Shown here: piece after piece, positions 33,971 through 42,311 of the stretch | How positions within the stretch are numbered: position 1 is the first letter of the stretch | How the letters are laid out: each line of letters opens with the position of its first letter | From: Hwanghaeella sp965227365 | Lineage (GTDB): Bacteria > Pseudomonadota > Alphaproteobacteria > UBA8366 > Aestuariispiraceae | Direction: 5' to 3' | Length of the DNA: 64,000 bases | Assembly: GCF_965227365.1 (NCBI RefSeq) | Contig: NZ_OZ245754.1 | Location: forward strand, 744,001-808,000 | Translations under genes and position numbers: made by a program | Notes under the pieces: model-generated | Databases searched by the model: none | What the model was told of the DNA's origin: nothing | The model's input: the letters and a program-made list of their open reading frames with translations, nothing else

Positions 33971-34805
33971 GCGGATCGGACCGGCGTTGAAGGCGCCGCT
34001 CCTCGCGATGGCGATGCTGGCCGGTATGGCAATGCCGGCCAGCGCCCAGACGACGGATCTCGTCTCGCAGAGCCATTTCCGTGTTTGCGCTGATCCCGCA
34101 AACACGCCGTTTTCTAGCAAGGATCTGTCTGGTTTCGAAAACAAGATCGCGGACGTCATGGCCGCCGATCTGGGATTGCCGCTGCAATATGAATGGTTCC
34201 CCATGGCGATCGGTTTCGTGCGCAAGACACTGATCGAAAACCGGTGCGATGTGATCATCGGGTTTGCCCAAGGGCACGACATGGTTCTCAACACGAACCA
34301 TTACTACACATCGGCCTATGTGCTGGTTTCCAAGCCAGGCAGTGCGATAGAAACTGTCGATCATCTTGCCGACGATCGGCTGAAAGGGTTGACGCTGGGT
34401 ATCGTCGCGGGCAGCCCACCTGCCACGCACATGGCGCGGAACGGCCTGATCGGAAAGGCCAAACCCTATAAGCTGATGGTCGACAGACGGATTGAATCAC
34501 CGGCTGAACAGATGATCGCCGACCTTCAGGCGGGAGAAATCGACGCGGCCGTTCTTTGGGGCCCCATTGGCGGGTATTACGGCAAACAGGCGGGCCTCAC
34601 CGTCACGCCGCTCCTCAAGGAGCAGGGTGCGCCCCGGCTGTTCTACCGGATCACCATGGGTGTCCGGCAAGGCGAATTGGTCTGGAAGCGGAAGCTGAAT
34701 TCCTTGATCCGAAAGCACCAGGGTGAGATCGATGATATCCTGACCGGATACGGCGTTCCGCTGATCGACGATATGGGGAATGCGCTGAAAACCTCGGCGA
34801 AATGA
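33951..34805 (+). CDS. xoxJ: XoxJ: quinoprotein-associated periplasmic solute-binding-fold protein
   Basis: A 284-residue protein of the bacterial solute-binding family 3 fold. Its signal peptide ends at ASAQ; the mature part begins with FRVCADPANTPFSSKDLSG, the usual opening of MoxJ/XoxJ proteins. XoxJ is thought to help mature or activate XoxF. ATG 33951 sits in the xoxG tail directly after GAAGAAGAG, giving overlap with xoxG; the stop overlaps the next start (ATGA 34802-34805). The xoxF-xoxG-xoxJ order is the canonical one. Confidence 0.93.
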   Translation: MLASVCKRIGPALKAPLLAMAMLAGMAMPASAQTTDLVSQSHFRVCADPANTPFSSKDLSGFENKIADVMAADLGLPLQYEWFPMAIGFVRKTLIENRCDVIIGFAQGHDMVLNTNHYYTSAYVLVSKPGSAIETVDHLADDRLKGLTLGIVAGSPPATHMARNGLIGKAKPYKLMVDRRIESPAEQMIADLQAGEIDAAVLWGPIGGYYGKQAGLTVTPLLKEQGAPRLFYRITMGVRQGELVWKRKLNSLIRKHQGEIDDILTGYGVPLIDDMGNALKTSAK

Positions 34806-35344
34806 TCGGCATCCGGGTCTTCATCTTATTTGCCGTCCTGCTGATATCCGGGGCGTTGCGGGCCGGCGAACTGACGGAGCCGGACGGCTACCGGATGGAG
34901 AATTACCGCGCGCCGGTGCCGGCGTCCCTGGCGGGTGCCACTGTTCTGGACGACATGGGGGCCCGGGCACTCTGGGAAACCGGCGCGGCGGTTTTCATCG
35001 ACGTTCTGCCGCGGGCACCGAAACCGAAGAACCTGCCGGAAGGAACAATCTGGCGGGACAAGGCGCGGCACTCTATCCCGGGCGCCGTCTGGCTGGTGAA
35101 TGTTGGTTATGGTGCCATCGCTGCCGAGACCGACGCCTATTTCCGGGAGGGTTTGGCCCGGGCAACTGAGGGCGACAAGACCCGGCCGGTCGTCTTTTTT
35201 TGCCTGGCGGAGTGCTGGATGTCCTGGAACGCGGCGAAGCGCGCTTTGGGATACGGTTACACATCCGTCCACTGGTACCCCGACGGGACGGATGGCTGGA
35301 CGGAAAACCATTGGGAAACCGAGCGGATCGAACCGTTGCCCTGA
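34802..35344 (+). CDS. PQQ-dependent catabolism-associated rhodanese-like protein with CLAECW motif
   Basis: A 180-residue exported rhodanese-fold protein. The signal peptide is short (IRVFILFAVLLISGALRAG). The active-loop region reads FFCLAECWMSWNAAKRAL near residue 135, that is, Cys-x3-Cys-Trp; the family is named for a CXXCW motif and keeps this surrounding sequence. YTSVHWYPDGTDGW follows. Members occur with PQQ-dependent alcohol systems, and a redox role for the Cys pair is suspected. It is coupled to xoxJ by ATGA overlap and ends convergent with the beta-propeller gene. Confidence 0.85.
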   Translation: MIGIRVFILFAVLLISGALRAGELTEPDGYRMENYRAPVPASLAGATVLDDMGARALWETGAAVFIDVLPRAPKPKNLPEGTIWRDKARHSIPGAVWLVNVGYGAIAAETDAYFREGLARATEGDKTRPVVFFCLAECWMSWNAAKRALGYGYTSVHWYPDGTDGWTENHWETERIEPLP

Positions 35345-35370
35345 CCGCGGGTCCGTAATCCCCGCCGCAT

Positions 35371-36354
35371 TCATTCGCCGATAAACAGGCCGAACGCCCT
35401 GGGCCCATCGCCGACCTCGATCTCCCGCGTTACCGTGAGCGTATCGACATCGATGACGGAAATTGCGTTCGAGAACCAGTTCGCCACGATGACCGATCGG
35501 CCGTCTTTCGATACGTCTATTCCTTCCGGGTATTCACCGACATCCAACCGGTCGATCACCTCCAGGGTCTGAAGATCGAAGACGGTGACCGTGTCCGCGT
35601 ATTGATCGGTTACGAAGCCTTTGCCGCCCGCCAATGCAACGGCATAGGGACGCTCGCCGGTGGGGACACGACCGACGACCTCGGCGGTCGAAATATCGAT
35701 TACGGTGACGGTATTCGACCCGACATCCGCCGTATACGCCCGTTCGCCGGTTTTATCGATCGTAATGCCGAAGGGTCGGGTTCCGACCGGTATTTGGGCC
35801 AGACCCAAGAGCGTCTCTGTATCGGCAATGGTGACCTGGTTGCTGTCTCGGTCTGCGCTCAACACTTTTGCGCCATCGGGCGTCACCGCGATTCCGGAAG
35901 GGGATTCGCCGGTTGCGACTTCGCCGATGATGATGCCGGCATCCGGATCAATGGCCCATAGCCGGGATCCGTACCAGTCGGCCACATAGACAGGCTTTCC
36001 TGACGGATGAACAGCAATTCCCAATGGACCGCCCGGCAGTGCGACGCGGGATTGAACCTGCAGACCCTCGCCGTCCAATATGTTCAATGTCTTGCTGTCG
36101 GGGCTGACCACATAGACGCTTTGGGGCGGCGCGCCCCAATGCCGGCCGACGGCTATGCCGGCGGGTTTGCCGCCAATTGCCGTCGTATGCCGGACCGCAC
36201 CACTATCGAGATCGACGACGGTGAGATCCTCGCTCGATTGATTGGTTATGAAGGCCGTGTCGGACGCGGCCGGTGCCGCCCAAAGAAACGCCGCCGCGAC
36301 CGAAATCGCAGCGGCGTGTTTTCCCTTTATGACGCCGATGACGGTGCAGTTCAA
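35371..36354 (-). CDS. YVTN-type seven-bladed beta-propeller protein
   Basis: A 327-residue exported propeller: signal peptide to about residue 30 (AAAFLWAAPAASD), then repeats of about 42 residues with the ITPDG/V-DxxT pattern, for example GIAVHPSGKPVYVADW, GIAVTPDGAKVLSADRD and GIDVSKDGRSVIVANW. It has no catalytic residues that I can see and is probably a binding or scaffold protein. The start overlaps the stop of the SRPBCC gene (ATGA 36351-36354). It resembles the second propeller at 38878-39852 in build, suggesting paralogy. Confidence 0.85.
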   Translation of the reverse strand: MNCTVIGVIKGKHAAAISVAAAFLWAAPAASDTAFITNQSSEDLTVVDLDSGAVRHTTAIGGKPAGIAVGRHWGAPPQSVYVVSPDSKTLNILDGEGLQVQSRVALPGGPLGIAVHPSGKPVYVADWYGSRLWAIDPDAGIIIGEVATGESPSGIAVTPDGAKVLSADRDSNQVTIADTETLLGLAQIPVGTRPFGITIDKTGERAYTADVGSNTVTVIDISTAEVVGRVPTGERPYAVALAGGKGFVTDQYADTVTVFDLQTLEVIDRLDVGEYPEGIDVSKDGRSVIVANWFSNAISVIDVDTLTVTREIEVGDGPRAFGLFIGE

Positions 36355-36890
36355 TTGCTGGCCCCGAACCGTTCCTGCAAAGCCTGCAAACCGGCTTCAT
36401 AGACCCCTTTGACAGCGGCAACCGCCGCCTCGTCATTCAATTCCGGCGGCGGATCGTTGTTCGGATAGCCGCGATAAAAGGCCCCGCGCCATTCGACCTC
36501 CGACCCCGAACCCGCCGGACGAACGGTCAGGTGCGAGGAATAGTTCGTCACCGGAAGAACCTCGACCTTCACATCCGTGATTCGATAGGAGTAGCTGCGT
36601 TTCTCGGCGGAGTATTTGTAAAGTACTTCGGAGATCGTCGGTCCGCCCTCTTCGCCCAGGGTAAGGACGCGCGTGGCATCGATTGCATTCCCGTTCTCGC
36701 CCGTGGAGGAATGTACAGCGGGATGCCAGCTCATGTCCTGGAAATTGCCGATGGCGGCCCAAACCTCATCGGGGGGCGCGGCAACGGTCGTTTTGACCGT
36801 AACCTTCTGGCGTGTTGGGCCGTGCGCCGAAGCGGGCTGAACCAGCAAGGCCAACGCCAGACCGGCAATGGCAAAGAGTGAATACCTCAT
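36351..36890 (-). CDS. Periplasmic SRPBCC (MxaD-like) protein
   Basis: A 179-residue Bet v 1-fold protein with a signal peptide (hydrophobic 3-18, cleavage after ASA, then HGP). VKTTVAAPPDEVWAAIGNF is the family opening; VEWRGAFYRGYPNNDPPPEL and VKGVYEAGLQALQERFG close it. The relation to MxaD, an exported protein of methanol dehydrogenase clusters, is clear from length and localisation. It is coupled to the propeller gene after it and may support XoxF-cytochrome interaction. Confidence 0.85.
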   Translation of the reverse strand: MRYSLFAIAGLALALLVQPASAHGPTRQKVTVKTTVAAPPDEVWAAIGNFQDMSWHPAVHSSTGENGNAIDATRVLTLGEEGGPTISEVLYKYSAEKRSYSYRITDVKVEVLPVTNYSSHLTVRPAGSGSEVEWRGAFYRGYPNNDPPPELNDEAAVAAVKGVYEAGLQALQERFGASN

Positions 36891-36960
36891 TCGATCCTCC
36901 CAAGGATTCCCGTTTTCATTGAAGGTGTCGTCTGATGACGGAAATAGAGTAGTCGTTCCA

Positions 36961-37467
36961 TCATTCCTTGAACGTGTTGTTCCGCAGAATATAGCTCATG
37001 CCGCGCAGCCAGGACTTGTCATTGTTGCCGCGGATATCCACGGACAGTCCCTTGGCCATGTTGCCCGAGGCGGTTTCACGAACGACGAGGTTCATGGACA
37101 GGATAAGGTTCGAAACCTTCTGCACCTCGCCTACCACGGCGTAGTCGGCGCCAAGTTTACGCGCCATGAGTATTTCGCACCCATTGCAATCGGCCGGATT
37201 GACGACCCTGTCGATCTCTTCCTGGACGGGCCCGATGTCCAACAGCACGAAACCTTTCCGGGCGAATTCCTGGCGGACGAAATCGCTCAACATGTCGAGC
37301 CGCGCCGCCTCGTCCTGCCGGGAACCCGAATAGGCGCCTTCGGTCGATGTGTCGATAAAGGTAAGGCCGAAATAGGCGACGGTCGCGCCCGGTTTCAGCG
37401 GCGTGGCTGAAGCAACCGTGGCGAGCATCTGTACTGCAAGAAGAATGGCGAAGGCCGTCACTTTCAT
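36961..37467 (-). CDS. Periplasmic protein, DUF3280/DUF2380-like
   Basis: A 168-residue exported protein from ATG 37467 (KVTAFAILLAVQMLATVASA as leader); an in-frame ATG at 37488 gives seven more residues and I cannot decide from ribosome sites. The body has TVAYFGLTFIDTS, DPADC-like NPADCNGCEILMARKLGAD near 110-130 (two Cys three apart) and ADYAVVGEVQKVSNLILSM, matching small DUF proteins seen with PQQ-linked ABC genes. It is divergent from the ABC binding-protein gene. Function is unknown. Confidence 0.65.
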   Translation of the reverse strand: MKVTAFAILLAVQMLATVASATPLKPGATVAYFGLTFIDTSTEGAYSGSRQDEAARLDMLSDFVRQEFARKGFVLLDIGPVQEEIDRVVNPADCNGCEILMARKLGADYAVVGEVQKVSNLILSMNLVVRETASGNMAKGLSVDIRGNNDKSWLRGMSYILRNNTFKE

Positions 37468-37633
37468 CGCGGTATCGTGCGCTTCCATGGCAAGCGGGAC
37501 AAGTTGGATGAAGGTCTTATTGTCGAGAATGAGTGGAAGCTGATCTTATTAAATCCTTATGCGGAAAAATCGTCGTCACATTGCTTGACCCGTGCACGCC
37601 TCTTGGATGAAATCCAGGGTAGGGAGCGAAAAC

Positions 37634-38839
37634 ATGCGTGGGAATGCAAAGTCCATAATTTGCACCTTCGCACTGATGGCCTTGGCATTCCTGCCGGCTT
37701 CGGTGCGTCCTTCCATGTCGGCAGAAAAGCTGCTCGTGAAAGCAGGCGTCATCCGTGTCGATAGTCCCAAACCATTACCGATTTCACGTCTTGATCTGCC
37801 GCCGGAAGATCTGGGCTTTGCAGGGGGGCAACTCGCGACGGCCGATAACCAAACCACTGGCCGTTTCACCGGAAAAGAATACGAGACCATCGATATCGCG
37901 GTTGCTCCCGAAAAGGCGGTGGCGGAAGCTGAGCGCCTCGTCGGGGAGGGCGTCCGTTTCCTTGTCCTGGCGGGGGATGCGGCAACGACCCTGGCGGTTG
38001 CCGATGCGGTCGGAGACAGGGCGCTTGTGGTCAATGCACAAGCGGCCGACGACAGTCTCCGCAATGATGATTGCCGTCCGAATCTGCTTCACGTGGCGCC
38101 CAGTCGGGCGATGTTGACGGACGCGCTGGCACAATTCCTGATGTGGAAGAAATGGCGGGAATGGGTGCTGATTCACGGGTCGCACCCAGAGGACAAGTTA
38201 TTGGCCGATTCCTACCGCAGGGCGGCTAGAAAGTTCGGCGCGAAGATTGTCGAGGAACGGGTTTTCGAGGATACGGGCGGGGCCCGTCGAACGGATTCCG
38301 GCCACGTCCAAGTGCAAAAACAAATTCCGGTTTTCACACAGCGCATGGACGACCATGACGTGATCGTCGCGGCGGATGAAGCGGATGTGTTCGCCGCTTA
38401 CCTTCCATACCAGACATGGGATCCGCGACCGATCGCAGGGTCGGCGGGATTGCGGCCGACCACATTCCATCCGGCTCACGAGGCTTGGGGCGCAACGCAA
38501 TTCCAACGCCGGTTCGAGCGGACGTCCAACCGCTATACACGGCCGCTTGACTATCAGGTATGGCTGGCGCTGCGCGTGTTGGGGGAAGTCGTCACGCGGA
38601 CCAATTCCTACGACCCGGCTGTGATGCGGGATTTCCTGCTTGGCCCGGATTTCGAACTTGCCGCGTTCAAGGGCGTGAAAGTGACCTTCCGGCCGTGGAA
38701 CGGGCAACTGCGCCAACCGGTCCTGCTGACGGGCGACAAGGTTCTGGTCTCCGTTTCGCCGCAACAGGAATATCTCCACAAGGTTTCCCGCCTGGACACA
38801 TTGGGCTTCGACGAGCCCGAATCGACCTGCGGGCGATAG
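37634..38839 (+). CDS. PQQ-associated ABC transporter periplasmic binding protein (LutA/PedA-like)
   Basis: A 401-residue type I periplasmic binding-fold protein with a signal peptide ending near SMSAEK. KAGVIRVDSPKPLPISRLDLPP opens the mature part (in two pieces); NQTTGRFTGKEYE, LHVAPSRAMLTDALAQFLMW and WGATQFQRRFERTSNRYTRP are typical of the family found with PQQ alcohol dehydrogenases. It begins a plus-strand set continuing through a propeller, two small exported proteins, an ATPase and an ABC-2 permease. Homologous sets take part in lanthanide uptake in Methylorubrum (lut) and Pseudomonas (ped), from published work I recall. ATG 37634 follows GGGAGCG. Confidence 0.85.
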   Translation: MRGNAKSIICTFALMALAFLPASVRPSMSAEKLLVKAGVIRVDSPKPLPISRLDLPPEDLGFAGGQLATADNQTTGRFTGKEYETIDIAVAPEKAVAEAERLVGEGVRFLVLAGDAATTLAVADAVGDRALVVNAQAADDSLRNDDCRPNLLHVAPSRAMLTDALAQFLMWKKWREWVLIHGSHPEDKLLADSYRRAARKFGAKIVEERVFEDTGGARRTDSGHVQVQKQIPVFTQRMDDHDVIVAADEADVFAAYLPYQTWDPRPIAGSAGLRPTTFHPAHEAWGATQFQRRFERTSNRYTRPLDYQVWLALRVLGEVVTRTNSYDPAVMRDFLLGPDFELAAFKGVKVTFRPWNGQLRQPVLLTGDKVLVSVSPQQEYLHKVSRLDTLGFDEPESTCGR

Positions 38840-38877
38840 ATGACGGGCGAACCGCCCAAGGGAAGGAAGTATCCGTG

Positions 38878-39852
38878 ATGATCCGTTCGACCATTGCAGC
38901 CCTGATCGCGTTCGGTGCCCTGACCCATGTCCAATCCGCCGCGGCATACACGGTGTATGTCACGAATGAGAAGGGCAATACGATCACGATCCTGGACAGC
39001 GAAACCTGGGAGGTGACGGACACCATTCCCGGCGGGCAGCGTCCGCGCGGCATTACCATCAGTCATGACGGTAAGGAGCTTTATGTCTGCGCCTCCGACG
39101 ACGACACGGTCCGCGTCTTCGACACGGCGACCATGAAACAGACGCATACGCTTCCTTCGGGTCCCGACCCGGAACTGTTCATCCTGCATCCGTCGGGTAA
39201 TCCGCTTTACATCGCCAATGAGGACGACAACATCGTCACCGTCGTTGACGTAGAGAAGCATACGATGATCGCCGAGGTGCCGGTCGGGGTTGAGCCGGAG
39301 GGAATGGGGATTTCACCGGACGGAAAGATCGTCGTGAACACGTCGGAAACGACGAACATGGCGCATTTCATCGATACGGAAACGTTCGAGATCGTTCAGA
39401 ACGTCCTGGTCGATCAGCGCCCGCGCTTCGCGCAATTCACGGCGGATGGATCCAAACTCTATGTCAGCGCGGAAATCGGCGGAACGGTGTCGGTGATCGA
39501 TCCCGCGGCCGGCACGATCACCAAGAAGATCACCTTCTCCGTTCCCGGTATCGCGCCGGAGGCCTTGCAGCCCGTCGGCGTCCGCGCAACGTCGGACGGC
39601 AAGAAGGTCTTCGTGGCACTAGGGCCGGCGAACCGCGTCGCCGTCATTGATGGCGATACGGACGAGGTCGTGGACTATCTGCTCGTAGGGCAGCGTGTCT
39701 GGCAGATGGCATTCACGCCGGATGAGAAATTTCTCATCACGACGAACGGCAATTCCAACGATATTTCGATCATCGATGTCGAAGACGTCAAAGTCATAAA
39801 ATCGGTGCAAGTCGGGGAACAGCCCTGGGGTGTCGTCGTATCTCCGAACTGA
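38878..39852 (+). CDS. PQQ-dependent catabolism-associated YVTN beta-propeller protein
   Basis: A 324-residue exported propeller. After the signal peptide (to about AAAYT) it begins YVTNEKGNTITILDSETWEV, the family hallmark; further blades include GITISHDGKELYVCASDDD and GMGISPDGKIVVNTSE. It follows the binding-protein gene by 38 bases and belongs to the same unit. In homologous clusters it is the constant companion of the PQQ-associated ABC transporter. GTG 38875 directly before the ATG could also start. No metal site is evident by eye. Confidence 0.88.
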   Translation: MIRSTIAALIAFGALTHVQSAAAYTVYVTNEKGNTITILDSETWEVTDTIPGGQRPRGITISHDGKELYVCASDDDTVRVFDTATMKQTHTLPSGPDPELFILHPSGNPLYIANEDDNIVTVVDVEKHTMIAEVPVGVEPEGMGISPDGKIVVNTSETTNMAHFIDTETFEIVQNVLVDQRPRFAQFTADGSKLYVSAEIGGTVSVIDPAAGTITKKITFSVPGIAPEALQPVGVRATSDGKKVFVALGPANRVAVIDGDTDEVVDYLLVGQRVWQMAFTPDEKFLITTNGNSNDISIIDVEDVKVIKSVQVGEQPWGVVVSPN

Positions 39853-39916
39853 CGCCTGAATGATCAACAGGCCGCCAATCATCATCGACTCAATTGGCGG
39901 CAGGGAGGTGAGAACG

Positions 39917-40360
39917 ATGCGTATTCTTTCGATTATCGGACTGCTGGTAGTGTCCTTCGCGATACCGGCGCAATCCGCGCCATTGTGCGACAAGCTCGGC
40001 TTCGCGGGCCTGCTTGCGAAATGCAATCGGGAAACATTGCCGCCGATCACGCTCGCATCGGGCAAACCCCTGGCGGAAAAGCCGCTGCAGCTGCAATCGG
40101 GCGCCTATTACAAGATCGACTTTGTCAGCGACGGCTCGGCCGAACTGGCCATCGCCGGACCGGAGTTCTTTCGGGCGATCTGGGTGAACGAAGTGGTGAT
40201 CAACGATCTGGAAATCCGCCCCCTCGGCTTGGATAGTTTCGAATTCGATGACGAGGGTGTGATCCACATGTCTTTTATCGCGATCAAGCCTGGCCGGTAC
40301 GAGTTGAAGATTCCCGGAAGCTCCGGCGAATCGCAAAGGGTCCAGATATCCATTCAATAG
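39917..40360 (+). CDS. Small exported protein of unknown function in the PQQ-ABC unit
   Basis: A 147-residue protein from ATG 39917, well placed after GGGAGGTGAGAACG. Signal peptide to about QSA (residue 23). The mature part contains two Cys (CDKLGFAGLLAKC) and then a beta-rich region, YYKIDFVSDGSAELAIAG to GRYELKIPGSS, that resembles a cupredoxin-like sandwich, though the canonical copper ligands are missing. It is encoded between the propeller and the PepSY-like gene. Exported proteins of similar size occur in lut clusters. Confidence 0.6.
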   Translation: MRILSIIGLLVVSFAIPAQSAPLCDKLGFAGLLAKCNRETLPPITLASGKPLAEKPLQLQSGAYYKIDFVSDGSAELAIAGPEFFRAIWVNEVVINDLEIRPLGLDSFEFDDEGVIHMSFIAIKPGRYELKIPGSSGESQRVQISIQ

Positions 40361-40422
40361 GGGCTCCGGACGGAGGCCACACGACAGGCGGTGGAAATGA
40401 TTTCATCGTGAAGGGGGATGCA

Positions 40423-40683
40423 ATGAAAGACTTGCGCGCTTTATGTCTTGCCGGAATTCTGTTGATCATAGCAGGCGGTCCGGCTTGGGCTTCCGATGAT
40501 CCGACTGCGGAAGAGATCGACCGCATCAATGCCCTCTTGGCCGAAATGCAGTGTGAAATGGATGACGATGATATCGAGAAGGAAGGCGACGGTTTCGAAT
40601 TGGACGACGTGCTCTGCGTCGATGGCCAATACGATATCGAACTTGATGCCAACTTCGCCGTCATCGAGAAACGCGCGGAATAG
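40423..40683 (+). CDS. Very acidic PepSY-like periplasmic protein, candidate lanthanide binder
   Basis: An 86-residue protein with a signal peptide ending near AWAS (residue 24). The mature part of about 62 residues has 23 Asp/Glu and only four Lys/Arg. It carries one PepSY-like unit: EIDRINALLAE helix, then C44-E-x-D47-D-D-D50, D61-D-V-L-C65, and the closing strand YDIELDANFAVIEKR. Acidic clusters bracketed by two Cys are suited to binding hard metal ions. It lies between exported proteins and the ABC ATPase of the lut/ped-like unit. A PepSY protein (Lanpepsy) binding lanthanides is known from Methylobacillus; this is a smaller, single-unit relative by pattern only. ATG 40423 follows GGGGGA; GTG 40408 is also in frame. 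Confidence 0.7.
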   Translation: MKDLRALCLAGILLIIAGGPAWASDDPTAEEIDRINALLAEMQCEMDDDDIEKEGDGFELDDVLCVDGQYDIELDANFAVIEKRAE

Positions 40684-40698
40684 CGCATTGGCCGCGCG

Positions 40699-41451
40699 AT
40701 GACGACGGAACGGAACAGCACGGCGCCTTCGGCACTCGATGTCGAAGGCGTCAGTCATTCGTTCGGTCCGTTAAAGGCCCTGGACGACGTTTCGCTGCAT
40801 GTACCGGAGGGCGTTTTCGTAGCTTTGCTGGGGATCAACGGGGCGGGCAAGACGACCCTGTTTTCCTTGATTACCCGGCTCTATGACAATGTCACCGGAT
40901 CGATCCGGGTGTGGGGTCACGACGTGCGCCGCAAACCGGGCCCCGCCCTGGCGGAGTTGGGCGTCGTGTTCCAAAGCCGATCGCTCGACCGGGATTTGAG
41001 CATTTGGCAGAACCTTTCCTATCACGCGGCCCTACATGGGATGAGCCGGAAGGAAGCAAGGGCCCGCGCGGAAACCGTGGTCGATCTCGTCCGGCTGGGT
41101 GACAAGATGGACAGCCGGGTCGCCGCCCTATCCGGCGGACAGGCCCGACGCGCGGAAATCGCCAGGGCGCTCATGCATGGCCCGCGGCTGCTGTTGTTGG
41201 ATGAACCGACTGTCGGGCTGGATGTAAAATCGCGCCTGGAAGTCGTCGAACTGGTCCGCGACCTCGTCTCAAAGGAAGGCGTGGGCGTGTTATGGGCCAC
41301 CCACTTATTTGATGAGATCCGTCCGCAGGACCACGTGACGGTGCTGCACAAAGGAAAAGTGCTTGCGGATGCGCCGGCTTCCGAAATCGCGGGGGAAGAG
41401 ACCCTGTCCGACGCGTTCCTGTCGCTGACGGGGCGGGAGGCAGCGGCATGA
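40699..41451 (+). CDS. ABC transporter ATP-binding protein, PQQ-associated
   Basis: A 250-residue ATPase of the ABC-2 type. Walker A is GINGAGKTTL near residue 49, the signature LSGGQARRAEIA near 145, and Walker B LLLLDEPTVGLD near 170, with the switch His in ATHLFDEI. It is coupled to the permease gene by a four-base overlap (41448-41451). With the binding protein at 37634 it forms the PQQ-associated transporter (PedB/LutE-like by order). Confidence 0.92.
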   Translation: MTTERNSTAPSALDVEGVSHSFGPLKALDDVSLHVPEGVFVALLGINGAGKTTLFSLITRLYDNVTGSIRVWGHDVRRKPGPALAELGVVFQSRSLDRDLSIWQNLSYHAALHGMSRKEARARAETVVDLVRLGDKMDSRVAALSGGQARRAEIARALMHGPRLLLLDEPTVGLDVKSRLEVVELVRDLVSKEGVGVLWATHLFDEIRPQDHVTVLHKGKVLADAPASEIAGEETLSDAFLSLTGREAAA

Positions 41452-42296
41452 GCGGTGATACGTCGAACAACGCTCCTCGTGCGCATCGCCGACTTGGCTG
41501 GGACGGCCGTCTGTCGGCCTTCCGCGGCGTTGTATGGCGCGAAATGCTGCGCTTCGCCAGGCAGCGGGAACGTTTCGTATCGGCGCTGGTCCGGCCTTTG
41601 GTCTGGCTGTTCATTTTCGCCGCCGGTTTCCGTTCGGTCCTGGGGCTGTCGATCACCGAGCCCTATGACACTTATGTGCTCTACGAGGTCTATGTGACCC
41701 CGGGCTTGTGCGCGATGATTCAGTTGTTCAATGGCATGCAATCCTCGTTGAGCATGGTCTATGACCGGGAAACCGGGGCCATGCGGACCTTGCTGGTTAG
41801 TCCATTTCCTCGCTGGTTCCTGCTGTCGTCGAAGCTGATGGCCGGCGTCGCCGTGTCGATCGTTCAGGTCTACGCCTTCCTGGCTGTTGCCTGGTTCTGG
41901 GAGGTGGAACCGCCGCCGCTGGGATATCTGATGGCGCTGCCGGCGCTGATCTTGTCGGGCATGATGCTGGGGGCGATCGGTTTGTTCCTGTCGTCAACGA
42001 TCCGACAGTTGGAGAATTTCGCGGGAATCATGAACTTCGTGATCTTCCCGATGTTCTTTGCCTCTTCCGCGCTCTACCCGCTTTGGCGCATGGCGGAATC
42101 CAGCACCCTGCTCCATGACATCTGTGCGCTGAACCCATTTACCTACGCGGTGGAATTGATCCGGTTCGCGCTGTACGGACAGTTGAACGGACTGGCGCTT
42201 GTCGTCGTCGTCGGGGTGACGATCGTCTTCATGGCGGCGGCGATCTTCGCTTATGATCCGTCCAAGGGGCTGATCGCAAAACGCCGTGGCGGTTGA
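41448..42296 (+). CDS. ABC-2 type permease, PQQ-associated (PedC-like)
   Basis: A 282-residue membrane protein with six transmembrane segments. GVVWREMLRFARQRERF is the amphipathic N-terminal elbow; YVTPGLCAMIQLFNGMQSSL and FVIFPMFFASSALYPLWRM are ABC-2 family landmarks, and ALNPFTYAVELIRFALYGQ the conserved C-terminal segment. It is the membrane half of the ATPase before it. ABC-2 permeases usually export, yet homologues are tied to lanthanide acquisition, so transport direction is open. Confidence 0.9.
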   Translation: MSGDTSNNAPRAHRRLGWDGRLSAFRGVVWREMLRFARQRERFVSALVRPLVWLFIFAAGFRSVLGLSITEPYDTYVLYEVYVTPGLCAMIQLFNGMQSSLSMVYDRETGAMRTLLVSPFPRWFLLSSKLMAGVAVSIVQVYAFLAVAWFWEVEPPPLGYLMALPALILSGMMLGAIGLFLSSTIRQLENFAGIMNFVIFPMFFASSALYPLWRMAESSTLLHDICALNPFTYAVELIRFALYGQLNGLALVVVVGVTIVFMAAAIFAYDPSKGLIAKRRGG

Positions 42297-42311
42297 GGGC
42301 CACTGATCGAG

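Noticed and set aside
40423..40683. Lanmodulin-type EF-hand protein
   Set aside because: The acidic clusters do not form the D-x-D-x-D loop of 12 residues with Pro at position 2; the pattern is PepSY-like.
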